A stretch of 64,000 nt of DNA from Nocardiopsis sp. ATB16-24 (GTDB lineage Bacteria > Actinomycetota > Actinomycetes > Streptosporangiales > Streptosporangiaceae). The position numbers and the translations under genes are program-made. The stretch lies in contig NZ_JASCXJ010000012.1 of NCBI RefSeq assembly GCF_030271535.1, positions 1 to 64,000 of the forward strand, written 5' to 3'. The notes below the pieces were generated by a model. The model saw only the letters and a list, made by a program, of their open reading frames with translations. It was not told where the DNA came from and searched no databases. This document shows positions 1 to 9,166 of the stretch, in pieces; the stretch's first letter is position 1; each line of letters starts with the position of its first letter.

Positions 1-571
1 CGCTCTGAGAGGAAGTGAAGGTGCCTCTCGCGAGGCGGCCTCCTGAGCTTACCCGCTCCGAGGCGATGCTCGGACCGGATGGAGTTCGGAAGGAGGTTCG
101 CAGAACGCGGTCCGGTTCCGAGTCGGCTCCCTCGGAGCCTCTCGCCGTCCCGCAGCGACCCGATCGAGTGTAGGCAACCGATCCGGCGCGGTCAAATCCG
201 CCTGGTCGAGGAGGGGATCCCCGTGTGCTCGGACGTTCCGTGTCGGACCGGGCCGCTGATGATCGACCTGCCCCGCCCACGCGGTGATGTCCGCCGGACC
301 GCCGGTCCCCGGTATCGAGGGCCGCGTCTCAGGTTGCGTCGGTTCGTTTGTCAGGCGAGGGTGATCCTCCCCAGGAGGGCCTGGGCCAAACATGGGAGGC
401 CGGAATTTCCACCGAGATCCTTCGGCGGGCTCCCTGTCTCCCCGGCCACGACCCTCCCGACACCGCTCCCGTTCGTCCCCTCCCCTTCGCGGGTGCGGCC
501 GGGACGGTACGGAAGGAGACCCCCCGTGCCGCCCCGACCGTACCTTCAGCGAGAAGTCGGCGGCCCCTGCC
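1..571. other. Non-coding stretch downstream of rdgB
   Basis: No gene is supported here. Open frames exist on both strands but are Arg/Pro-rich, match no family I recognise, and run into rdgB on the opposite strand. No tRNA-like arm is visible. The stretch lies after the end of the leftward rdgB transcript and may hold its terminator; only a weak 7-bp GGTACGG/CCGTACC repeat near 508-546 is visible. Confidence 0.5.
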
Positions 572-1183
572 TCAGAGGATCTCCACCAGCTCCTGAGCCA
601 GTTTGCGAAAGGCGACCCCGCGGTGGCTGATGGCGTTCTTCTCCTCCGGGGACAGCTCCGCCGTGGTCCGGCTCTCCCCCTCCGGGACGAAGACCGGGTC
701 ATAACCGAAACCGTTCGAGCCCCGCGGTTCCCTGATCAGGCGTCCGCGCAGCACCCCTTCGACGACGGCCTCGGTACCGTCCGGCATGACCAACGCCGCC
801 GCACACACGAAGTGGGCGCCCCGGCGCTCCGATGGCGTGTCGGCCAACTGGTCCAGGACCAGCTCCAGATTCGCCCGGTCCTGATCCCGTGCGCCGAAGC
901 GACCCGCCCAGCGCGCGGACAGCACACCGGGCATACCCCTCAGCTCGTCCACCTTGAGCCCGGAGTCGTCGGCGACGGCCGGCAGCCCCGTGTGCTCGGC
1001 GACGGCACGCGCCTTGAGCAGTGCGTTTCCCAGGAAGGTCGGTTCGGTCTCGGGAACCTCGGGGGCGTCGGGGAACGCGTCGAGCGAGAGCACCTCGGCC
1101 TCTATCCCGGCGTCGGCCAGGATGGTCCGCATCTCCGGAACCTTCTTCTTGTTCCGCGTGGCCAGAACGATTCTCACCGTCAC
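572..1183 (-). CDS. rdgB: RdgB/HAM1 dITP/XTP pyrophosphatase
   Basis: House-cleaning enzyme that hydrolyses non-canonical purine nucleoside triphosphates (ITP, dITP, XTP) to monophosphates, keeping deaminated bases out of DNA and RNA. The 203-residue product has the N-terminal phosphate-binding ATRNKKK motif, the central DDSGL motif and the C-terminal [10 protein letters not shown] motif, at the usual family length. A GTG start at 1183 is chosen because it overlaps the rph stop by four bases (GTGA), a translational-coupling arrangement; a second in-frame GTG lies at 1177. It is the last gene of the phosphodiesterase-rph-rdgB unit, and the rph-rdgB pairing is common in actinobacteria. Confidence 0.96.
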   Translation of the reverse strand: MTVRIVLATRNKKKVPEMRTILADAGIEAEVLSLDAFPDAPEVPETEPTFLGNALLKARAVAEHTGLPAVADDSGLKVDELRGMPGVLSARWAGRFGARDQDRANLELVLDQLADTPSERRGAHFVCAAALVMPDGTEAVVEGVLRGRLIREPRGSNGFGYDPVFVPEGESRTTAELSPEEKNAISHRGVAFRKLAQELVEIL

Positions 1184-1899
1184 TCCGACAAGGCCTTCTT
1201 CTGTATCGCGGTCAGTTCCTCGCAACCGGAGACGGCGAGGTCGAGCAGCTGGTCCAGGAGTTTCCTGTCGAAGGGTCGGTCCTCGGCGGTGCCCTGCACC
1301 TCCACGAACTCCCCCTCCCCCGTGAGGACCACGTTCATGTCGGTCTGCGCGACCGAGTCCTCCAGGTAGTTCAGGTCCAGTCGGGGCTGTCCCTGCACCA
1401 CTCCCACACTGACCGCGGCCAGGGAGCCGGTCAGTGGGTTGTTCTTGAGCTTGCGACGCTTGCGCAGCCACTTCATCGCGTCGGCCAGGGCCACGTACGC
1501 ACCCGTGATCGCGGCGGTCCGGGTACCACCGTCGGCCTGGAGCACGTCGCAGTCCAGGGTGATGGTGTGCTCCCCCATCGCCTTGAAGTCCACCACCGCA
1601 CGCAGGGAGCGACCGATGAGGCGGGAGATCTCGTGGGTGCGGCCGCCGATCTTGCCGCGGACCGATTCACGCGCGCCACGCGTGTCGGTGGCGCGGGGCA
1701 GCATCGAGTACTCGGCGGTGACCCACCCCTCGCCCGTGCCACGGCGCCAGCGTGGCACACCGTCCTCGACACTGGCCGCGCACAGCACTCGGGTCTCCCC
1801 GAACTCGATGAGCACGGAGCCTTCCGCGTGGCGGAGCCAGTTGCGGGTGATGGTCACAGGGCGGAGTTGGGTCGGAACGCGTCCGTCAGGTCGGGCCAT
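1180..1899 (-). CDS. rph: Ribonuclease PH
   Basis: Phosphorolytic 3'-to-5' exoribonuclease that trims tRNA precursors using inorganic phosphate. The 239-residue product matches the family length and carries [19 protein letters not shown] and the C-terminal segment with DLNYLEDS. The longer frame reaching upstream is discarded because homology begins at MARPDGRVP, so the ATG at 1899 is chosen. The gene lies 47 bases after the metallo-hydrolase gene and overlaps rdgB, so the three probably form one transcript. Confidence 0.96.
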   Translation of the reverse strand: MARPDGRVPTQLRPVTITRNWLRHAEGSVLIEFGETRVLCAASVEDGVPRWRRGTGEGWVTAEYSMLPRATDTRGARESVRGKIGGRTHEISRLIGRSLRAVVDFKAMGEHTITLDCDVLQADGGTRTAAITGAYVALADAMKWLRKRRKLKNNPLTGSLAAVSVGVVQGQPRLDLNYLEDSVAQTDMNVVLTGEGEFVEVQGTAEDRPFDRKLLDQLLDLAVSGCEELTAIQKKALSE

Positions 1900-1946
1900 G
1901 GTCAAGAGCGTATCGCCGCCGCCGGTGGAGAGGGGAACCGTCCCGC

Positions 1947-2699
1947 TCATCCACCGATCAGGTGGACCTGTCCGCTGCGGGCCAGTGTGATCGGACCGTC
2001 GTAGGTGGAACGGGCCTCGGCGAGTGTGACCTCGTCGTCGTTCCACGGAACCAGGTGGGTGAGCAGCAGGCTGCGGGCACGGGCGCGGCTGGCGTGCTCA
2101 CCGGCCTCGCTTCCGGTCAGGTGCATGTCCTTGGGATGTTCGAGGTGGTCCTGGAAAGCGGCCTCGCACAGGAACAGGTCGGTGTCCTTCGCCAGTTCGA
2201 CCAGGGAGTCGCACGCCCCGGTGTCACCGGAGTAGGCCATGGACCTGCCACCGTGCTCCAGACGGACACCGAAGGCCTCCACCGGATGGTTGACGTGGTC
2301 GACCCGGAGGTCGAACGGGCCGATCCGCAGTTCGCCGGGCACGAGCTCATGGAAGTCGAACACCTCGGTCATGCCCGGATCGGCGTCCAGACCGTAGGCC
2401 TCGGCCAGGCGCCGGGCCACGCCCTTGGGTCCGTAGACCGGGATGCGGGACTTGGTCCCGCCCGGGTGGAACATTCTGGCCACCCAGTACGAACACAGGT
2501 CGAAGCAGTGGTCGGCGTGCAGATGACTCAGGTAGACGGCGTCGATCGAGTAGATGTCGACGTACCGTTGGAGCGCGCCGAGCGCGCCGTTGCCCATGTC
2601 GAGCAGAAGGCGATAGCCGTCCGCTTCGAGCATGTAACAGGAGGCCGGGCTGTCCGGCCCGGGGAAGCTCCCCGAGGACCCGATAATCGTGAGTCGCAC
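1947..2699 (-). CDS. MBL-fold phosphohydrolase, Rv1339-like
   Basis: A 250-residue single-domain metallo-beta-lactamase-fold enzyme. The metal-binding HLHADH motif is at residues 59-64 and a YSGDTG motif follows. It sits directly before rph-rdgB, the place occupied in Mycobacterium tuberculosis by Rv1339, reported as an atypical class II cAMP phosphodiesterase. cAMP or another cyclic nucleotide is therefore a reasonable but unproven substrate. The GTG at 2699 is chosen because the fold begins with [14 protein letters not shown] and the longer upstream frame is Arg/Pro-rich. A CRP-like palindrome lies about 170 bases upstream. Alternative: a generic tRNase Z-related hydrolase. Confidence 0.85.
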   Translation of the reverse strand: MRLTIIGSSGSFPGPDSPASCYMLEADGYRLLLDMGNGALGALQRYVDIYSIDAVYLSHLHADHCFDLCSYWVARMFHPGGTKSRIPVYGPKGVARRLAEAYGLDADPGMTEVFDFHELVPGELRIGPFDLRVDHVNHPVEAFGVRLEHGGRSMAYSGDTGACDSLVELAKDTDLFLCEAAFQDHLEHPKDMHLTGSEAGEHASRARARSLLLTHLVPWNDDEVTLAEARSTYDGPITLARSGQVHLIGG

Positions 2700-2870
2700 G
2701 TCGTCGTCGCCTTCTCGATGGGCCGCGCGGCGTCCGTGGCACCCCCGTCGAGAGTGGGTGAGGGGTGCGGATGGCGGCTGGTTCTGCGGATGTCCCGTTG
2801 TTACGGGTGTACCCCAATGACCGCCCGGGTGGTACAAAATGTGGCCCGGGTCTCACGCGACCTCGATCAC

Positions 2871-2887
2871 GTGTGAATTTTTCACAC
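2871..2887. promoter_or_regulatory. CRP-like palindrome upstream of the MBL gene
   Basis: GTGTGAA and TTCACAC form perfect 7-bp arms around a TTT spacer in an AT-rich patch of an otherwise GC-rich gap. This resembles a CRP half-site pair (TGTGA/TCACA) but with five rather than six bases between the pentamers. It lies between the cysM terminator and the start of the MBL gene, where that operon's promoter should be. CRP binding is inference. Confidence 0.4.
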
Positions 2888-2955
2888 GCTTTGACGCCTT
2901 CTATCCCACTTTGCCCGATCATGCTCCCTGGGGAATCGGCAGGCCTTCGAACAGC

Positions 2956-2986
2956 GCTGGGGTCGGCACCCGGTGCCGACCCCAGC
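2956..2986 (-). terminator. Hairpin after cysM
   Basis: Perfect 15-bp arms (2956-2970 and 2972-2986) with a single central base lie a few bases past the cysM stop. There is no clear T run on the downstream side, so it is a GC-type terminator by inference. Confidence 0.65.
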
Positions 2987-2992
2987 CTCGGG

Positions 2993-4226
<1,234 letters not shown>

Positions 4227-4322
4227 GAAGGTGTCTCCGTTAGCGGTTGTCAGTGTGCGTTCATTGCCAACAGGGCGGGCTCGGCGTCCATTCCTGGACC
4301 CGCACGACCCGTCCCGCGGAAC

Positions 4323-4745
4323 CTACTCGGCTCCCTGGGCCTCGGTGATCTCCACGGGCTCCTCGGTGATCCGACCGTCGATGATCCGGTAGGAGCGGAA
4401 CTCGACCGTGTCGGGCTCGCGGGTCGACACGATCACGTAGTGGGCGCCCGGCTCGGACGCGTAGGAGACGTCGGTACGCGAGGGGTAGGCCTCGGTCGCG
4501 GTGTGGGAGTGGTAGATCACGACGGGTTCCTCGTCGCGGTCGTCCATCTCACGCCAGACCTTGAGCTGTTCGAGGGAGTCGAAGCGGTAGAAGGTCGGCG
4601 ACCGCTCGGCGTTGGTCATCTCGACGAACCGCTCGGGGCGGTCGGTCCCCTCGGGCCCGGCCACGATGCCGCACGCCTCGTCAGGGTGATCGCGGCGGGC
4701 GTGGGCGACGATCTTGTCGTAGATCGAGCGATCAATCCTCAGCAT
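4323..4745 (-). CDS. mec: Mec, JAMM/MPN+ metallopeptidase
   Basis: Zinc peptidase that in mycobacteria releases cysteine from the CysO-cysteine adduct. The 140-residue protein has an intact JAMM motif: a glutamate in EACGIVAG and HSHTATEAYPSRTD, giving H-S-H, seven residues, S, two residues, D. It is first in the mec-cysO-cysM unit, with 96 bases before cysO. A second role, trimming the Asn-His tail of CysO, is inferred from that tail. In M. tuberculosis clpS and a DUF2017 gene lie just upstream; here the divergent pncB follows directly. Confidence 0.93.
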   Translation of the reverse strand: MLRIDRSIYDKIVAHARRDHPDEACGIVAGPEGTDRPERFVEMTNAERSPTFYRFDSLEQLKVWREMDDRDEEPVVIYHSHTATEAYPSRTDVSYASEPGAHYVIVSTREPDTVEFRSYRIIDGRITEEPVEITEAQGAE

Positions 4746-4877
4746 GCGTCCAGAGTACCCGTACCTTCTTTCCTACCAACCAAATGGGTATTGTTGTCGT
4801 GCGAGGTGGATCACGGTGGACGGGCATGGCCGGGCCGCCCCCTCCCCGCCCCACCCCCACGGATTAGGCTCTGGCCC

Positions 4878-6179
4878 ATGAGCGAGGACAGCAGCAGCGC
4901 GCTACTCACCGACCACTACGAACTGACCATGCTCCAGGGCGCCCTGCACAGCGGGACCGCCGCCCGCCGCTCGGTGTTCGAGATGTTCGCCAGGAGGCTT
5001 CCGGAGGGGCGCCGCTACGGCGTCGTGGCGGGAACGGGACGGTTCCTGGACCTGTTGGAGCGGTTCCGGTTCGGTGGGAAGGAACTCGACTTCCTGTCCG
5101 ACAACAGGGTCGTGGACGAACGCACACTGGACTGGCTCGCCGACTACCGGTTCTCGGGGGACGTGTGGGGTTACGGCGAGGGGGAGGCCTACTTCCCCGG
5201 ATCCCCGATCCTGGTGGTGGAGGCCTCCTTCGCCGAGGCCGTGGTGTTGGAGACCCTGGCGCTGTCGGTGTACAACCACGACAGCGCGATCGCCTCTGCC
5301 GCGACGAGGATGACCGTGGCGGCCGGGGATCGGCCGCTGATCGAGATGGGATCGCGCCGTACCCAGGAGCGGTCCGCGGTGGCGGCGGCACGGGCCGCCT
5401 ACGTGGCCGGTTTCGCGACCTCCTCCAACCTGGAGGCCGGACGCACCTACGGAGTGCCGACCGGCGGGACGGCCGCGCACGCCTTCACGCTGCTGCACGA
5501 CAGCGAGCGGCACGCGTTCAAGGCCCAGGTGGAGTCCTTGGGCACGGAGACGACGCTGCTGGTGGACACCTACGACGTGGAGCGAGCGGTACGCACCGCG
5601 GTCGAGCTGGCCGGAACCGGGCTGGGCGCGGTACGGATCGACTCCGGCGACCTGGCCGCGGAGGCCACGCGGGTGCGTGCCCAGCTGGATGCCCTGGGGG
5701 CGACCGGAACCCGCATCGTGGTGACCGGCGACCTGGACGAACACGCCATCCAGGCTCTGGCCGTGGCGCCGGTGGACGGATACGGGGTGGGAACCTCTCT
5801 GGTGACGGGCTCGGGAGCCCCGACGGTGTCCCTGGTGTACAAGCTGGTGGCACGGGCACGGGGCCTGGAGGAGGACTCGCCCCTGGAGCCGGTGGCCAAG
5901 CGCTCGGTGGGCAAACCCAGCAGGGGCGGACGCAAGTGGGCGGTACGCCGTCTGGACGACAAGGGCACCGCCGTGGCCGAGGAGGTCCATCCCCATCGGC
6001 CGACCGCCCAGGCGGGAACGCGTCCCCTTCTGCGTCCCCTGGTCGCCGGCGGCGAGGTGGTGGGACGTGAGACCGTGCACCAGGCGCGGGAACGGCATCG
6101 GGCGACGATCGCGGAACTGCCCGAGGAGGCTCTGCGGATGTCCCGTGGCGAGGCGGCGTTGCCGACGGTGTTCCACTGA
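4878..6179 (+). CDS. pncB: Nicotinate phosphoribosyltransferase
   Basis: Converts nicotinate and PRPP to nicotinate mononucleotide in the Preiss-Handler NAD salvage pathway. The 433-residue product starts LLTDHYELTMLQG, has HAF (phosphoribosyl-histidine region) and DSGDL, at normal family length. The much longer upstream frame runs antisense through cysO and mec, so the ATG at 4878 is used. It is divergent from mec and 80 bases before pncA, which supplies its substrate. pncB next to the mec cluster also occurs in mycobacteria. Confidence 0.95.
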   Translation: MSEDSSSALLTDHYELTMLQGALHSGTAARRSVFEMFARRLPEGRRYGVVAGTGRFLDLLERFRFGGKELDFLSDNRVVDERTLDWLADYRFSGDVWGYGEGEAYFPGSPILVVEASFAEAVVLETLALSVYNHDSAIASAATRMTVAAGDRPLIEMGSRRTQERSAVAAARAAYVAGFATSSNLEAGRTYGVPTGGTAAHAFTLLHDSERHAFKAQVESLGTETTLLVDTYDVERAVRTAVELAGTGLGAVRIDSGDLAAEATRVRAQLDALGATGTRIVVTGDLDEHAIQALAVAPVDGYGVGTSLVTGSGAPTVSLVYKLVARARGLEEDSPLEPVAKRSVGKPSRGGRKWAVRRLDDKGTAVAEEVHPHRPTAQAGTRPLLRPLVAGGEVVGRETVHQARERHRATIAELPEEALRMSRGEAALPTVFH

Positions 6180-6259
6180 GGACGTGCTTTCGTGGGCACG
6201 GCCGTGCCCGGCGAGGAACCGGGCGGTAAGGACCAGGACGTGGGAGAAGGAGTGGAACG

Positions 6260-6829
6260 ATGAAGGCACTCATCGTGGTGGACGTGCAGAAGGACTTCTG
6301 TGAGGGCGGGAGCCTGGGCGTGACGGGCGGGGCGAGCACGGCGGCGGCGATCACCGAACACGTCCGCGCCGGTGACTACGACCACGTGGTGGCCACGCGG
6401 GACTACCACATCGACCCCGGGGAGCACTTCTCGGAGAACCCCGACTTCGTCAGGAGCTGGCCGCGTCACTGTGAGGCGGGGACTCCGGGGGTGGAGTTCC
6501 ATCCCCACTTCGACTCCTCGCTGGTCCACGCGGTCTTCGACAAGGGCCAGTACTCGGACGGCTACAGCGGCTTCGAGGGCGTGGCCGGGCAGGAGGGGAC
6601 CCCGTTGGTCGCGTGGCTTCGCGAGCACGGGGTGGAGGAGGTGGACGTGGTGGGCATCGCCACGGACCACTGTGTGAGGGCCACGGCGTTGGACGCCGTC
6701 AAGGAGGGTCTGCGTACGCGGGTCCTGCTCGGAATGACCGCGGGTGTGGCGCGTCCGACGGTGGACGCGGCGTTGGAGCAGATGCGTGAGGCGGGCGTGA
6801 CCCTGGAGGGAGAGCCGCTGGTCGGCTGA
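6260..6829 (+). CDS. pncA: Nicotinamidase
   Basis: Isochorismatase-fold amidase that deaminates nicotinamide to nicotinate, feeding PncB. In 189 residues it retains the catalytic triad D8, K95 and C138 (ATDHCV) and the metal ligands D48, H50, H56 and H70, nearly the numbering of the M. tuberculosis enzyme. A GGAGAAGGAG ribosome site precedes the ATG. It lies just behind pncB and ends at a bidirectional hairpin shared with convergent trpS. Confidence 0.95.
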   Translation: MKALIVVDVQKDFCEGGSLGVTGGASTAAAITEHVRAGDYDHVVATRDYHIDPGEHFSENPDFVRSWPRHCEAGTPGVEFHPHFDSSLVHAVFDKGQYSDGYSGFEGVAGQEGTPLVAWLREHGVEEVDVVGIATDHCVRATALDAVKEGLRTRVLLGMTAGVARPTVDAALEQMREAGVTLEGEPLVG

Positions 6830-6845
6830 GGGCCGGCGTACGGAC

Positions 6846-6873
6846 GGGGCGGCGGTGCTCCCACCGCCGCCCC
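6846..6873. terminator. Bidirectional hairpin, pncA / trpS
   Basis: Perfect 12-bp arms (6846-6857 and 6862-6873) with a 4-base loop lie between the stop codons of convergent pncA and trpS. A terminator for both transcripts is the simplest reading. Confidence 0.75.
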
Positions 6874-6897
6874 CGGTCACCGCCTGCTCCGCGCGGG

Positions 6898-7905
6898 TCA
6901 GGCCACGCCGATGGCGGCGCGCACCCTGTCCAGGGTGGCGCGGGCACGCCTGCGGGCGCGTTCGGAACCGGCCTCCAGGATCGCGTCGATCCGCGCGGGG
7001 TCGGCCATCAGCTCCTCGTAGCGCTCACGTTTGTGGGCGAGCTCGGCGTTGAGCACCTCGAAGAGCTCGTTCTTGAGGTCGCCCCAGCCCATACCGCCCG
7101 CCTCCAGCCGCTTGCGCACGTCGGCGATCCTGTCCGCGTCGGCGAAGTGGGTGAGCAGTTGGAAGGGCACCGAACCGTCGGGGTCCTTGGGCTCCTCGAC
7201 CGGCGTGGAGTCGGTGGGGATCCGGCGCACGGCCTTCTTGAGCTTGTTCTCGGGGAGGAAGAGCGGGATGTGGTTGTCGTAGGACTTGCTCATCTTGCGG
7301 CCGTCGACCCCGGGCAGGATGCTCGCCTCGCCGTCGTCGATGACGCCCTCGGGGATCGGGAAGTCGTAGACCTCGCCGTAGCGGTGGTTGAAGTATCCGG
7401 CGATGTCGGCGGTGTACTCGATGTGCTGGGTCTGGTCGCGCCCCACGGGGACGTGGGTGGACTCCATGATGAGGATGTCGGCGGCCATGAGGATGGGGTA
7501 GTTGTACAGCCCCATGTTGACGCCGGCGTCCAGGTCGGTGATCCCGGCCTCGTTGTTACGGTCGCGGGCGGCCTTGTAGGCGTGCGCGCGGTTCATGAGG
7601 CCCTTGGGGGTCAGGGCGCTCAGGATCGTGGTGAGCTCGAAGGTCTCGGGCACCTTGGACTGCTGGTAGATGACCGTCTTGTCGGGGTCGAGGCCGCACG
7701 CGAGCCAGGTGGCAGCGCCTGACCGGATGCTGTGACGGAGCTCGTCGGCGTCCTTGATGGTGTTGAGCGCGTGGTAGTCCGCGATGAAGTAGTAGGTGTC
7801 GTAGACCTCCGCGGCCGCCAGGGCCGGTTTGATCGCGCCGACGTAGTTGCCCAGGTGGAAGTCCCCGGTGGGCTTGATCCCGGTCAGGTAGGTGTTCGCT
7901 GCCAT
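6898..7905 (-). CDS. trpS: Tryptophanyl-tRNA synthetase
   Basis: Class I aminoacyl-tRNA synthetase that charges tRNA-Trp. The 335-residue product has a HIGH-type segment PTGDFHLGNY (residues 12-21) and KMSKS at 204-208. The N-terminus, TGIKPTGDFHLGNY, differs from the common bacterial form with Q-P-S-G or Q-P-T, and fits a divergent TrpRS class that in some actinomycetes is a second, drug-tolerant copy. Whether another trpS exists cannot be seen. The ATG at 7905 is chosen because homology begins at MAANTYLTG. Confidence 0.94.
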   Translation of the reverse strand: MAANTYLTGIKPTGDFHLGNYVGAIKPALAAAEVYDTYYFIADYHALNTIKDADELRHSIRSGAATWLACGLDPDKTVIYQQSKVPETFELTTILSALTPKGLMNRAHAYKAARDRNNEAGITDLDAGVNMGLYNYPILMAADILIMESTHVPVGRDQTQHIEYTADIAGYFNHRYGEVYDFPIPEGVIDDGEASILPGVDGRKMSKSYDNHIPLFLPENKLKKAVRRIPTDSTPVEEPKDPDGSVPFQLLTHFADADRIADVRKRLEAGGMGWGDLKNELFEVLNAELAHKRERYEELMADPARIDAILEAGSERARRRARATLDRVRAAIGVA

Positions 7906-8001
7906 GCCTTCCAGGGTAGCGGCGGTACGGTTCCCGGGTGTGCGGCACGCGGCCCCGGGAGGAGCGGCCCGACGCACACCGGGTACGTCGGGCCTGCCCC
8001 C

Positions 8002-8021
8002 GGACCGGATCGGGCCGGTCC
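8002..8021 (-). terminator. Weak hairpin after the M43 protease gene
   Basis: GGACCGG and CCGGTCC arms of 7 bp lie six bases past the stop of the protease gene. The stem is short and has no T run. Confidence 0.35.
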
Positions 8022-8027
8022 CTCGGC

Positions 8028-9077
8028 TCAGGAGCGGAAGGCCGCCCAGTGTTCGACCATGCGCCGACCCTGCCCTTCGGTGAAGTGGGTCATGCAGGCG
8101 TCGTCGCTGTAGTTCATGAAGTTGGTGACCGCGTCCTTGCCCGGTTCGTCGGGGCAGGTGTCACGGTCGACGGGGCAGCCGGAGGCGGCCTCCCGCTCGT
8201 AGGGGGTGTCGTCCACGTAGTCGCCGGGCGGTGTACAGCCGTTCTGGAAGGTGTGGAAGAGCCCGAGCCAGTGACCGATCTCGTGGGTGCCGGTGTGGCC
8301 GAGGTTGAAGCGGTCGCGGTCCCCACCGGGCAGGGTGTCGTGAGCGACCACGACACCGTCCTGTTCGGGCTTGTCCTTGTAGTCCTGCGGGAAGGTGGAG
8401 TAGCCGAGCAGACCGGGCCCCAGGTCGGCGGTGTAGATGTTGAGGGTTTCGGCGCCCCCTTGACGGAGTCGCGCGCGAATGGTGTCGCGGTGCTGGTCGA
8501 AACCGGTGAACCAGTCGTCGTCGACCGTACGGGTGATCTCCGCCAGCTCGAAACGGAAGCCGGTGTCGGCGGCGTTCTCCTCCGCGGCCTTCACACCGGC
8601 GGACCGCTTCGCCGTCTCGCCGACCCCGACCTCCTGCGCCGTCACACCGGCGTAGCCACCGCTGTAAGCGGTGTTGAGGACGTCGATCTGCTCGTGGATG
8701 CGTTCGTCGCTGACGTCACCACTGCCGTCCTCCGCCGAGATGACGTGCACCACGACGGGAACGGTGTGCGGCGGTTCGAGCTGCTGCCCGCGCAGGGGCA
8801 CGAGCGCGTCACGGAGCTGTCGGTGGTAGCGGTCCGCCTGCTCCGGTGTCAGTGCGCCGCTCTCCGGGGGACCCGCGCCTCCGGGGTCGCTCACGCGCAT
8901 CTCCATGCCGGGAGGGCACTTCTCGAACTCCGCCGGCACCACCGGTGCCGGCCTCATGTGAGCGGGTTCGACCGCATCGGGCGCCGTGGTCGCGACCACG
9001 CCCGTCAGGGCGAACCCGCACATCACCAGTCCGGTCCAGAACGCGGCCGACCCGCCGCGAGGGTTTTGTCCACTCAT
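8028..9077 (-). CDS. Secreted zinc metalloprotease, M43 (pappalysin-like)
   Basis: A 349-residue exported protease. A hydrophobic signal segment covers about residues 12-34. The catalytic zinc site HEIGHWLGLFH is at 265-275 and the Met-turn region NFMNYSDDACM at 319-329, the layout of M43 cytophagalysin/pappalysin enzymes. Cysteines 281, 301, 308 and 328 around the active site suggest disulfides, fitting an extracellular location. About 25 extra residues near 143-169 interrupt the region before the FRFEL strand compared with the usual form. It stands alone between trpS and the helicase. Substrate unknown. Confidence 0.88.
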   Translation of the reverse strand: MSGQNPRGGSAAFWTGLVMCGFALTGVVATTAPDAVEPAHMRPAPVVPAEFEKCPPGMEMRVSDPGGAGPPESGALTPEQADRYHRQLRDALVPLRGQQLEPPHTVPVVVHVISAEDGSGDVSDERIHEQIDVLNTAYSGGYAGVTAQEVGVGETAKRSAGVKAAEENAADTGFRFELAEITRTVDDDWFTGFDQHRDTIRARLRQGGAETLNIYTADLGPGLLGYSTFPQDYKDKPEQDGVVVAHDTLPGGDRDRFNLGHTGTHEIGHWLGLFHTFQNGCTPPGDYVDDTPYEREAASGCPVDRDTCPDEPGKDAVTNFMNYSDDACMTHFTEGQGRRMVEHWAAFRS

Positions 9078-9166
9078 CTCACGAAAGGTAATCGAGTGAA
9101 CACATAGTGCTTATGGCACATGCGTGGGCTTACAAAGTATTTGCCCGATTTGGGATGATGAGGCGG

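Noticed and set aside
4-9. CTGAGA at the left edge, as in TPP riboswitches
   Set aside because: The rest of the thiamine-pyrophosphate aptamer is not present in the next 150 bases and no thiamine gene follows.
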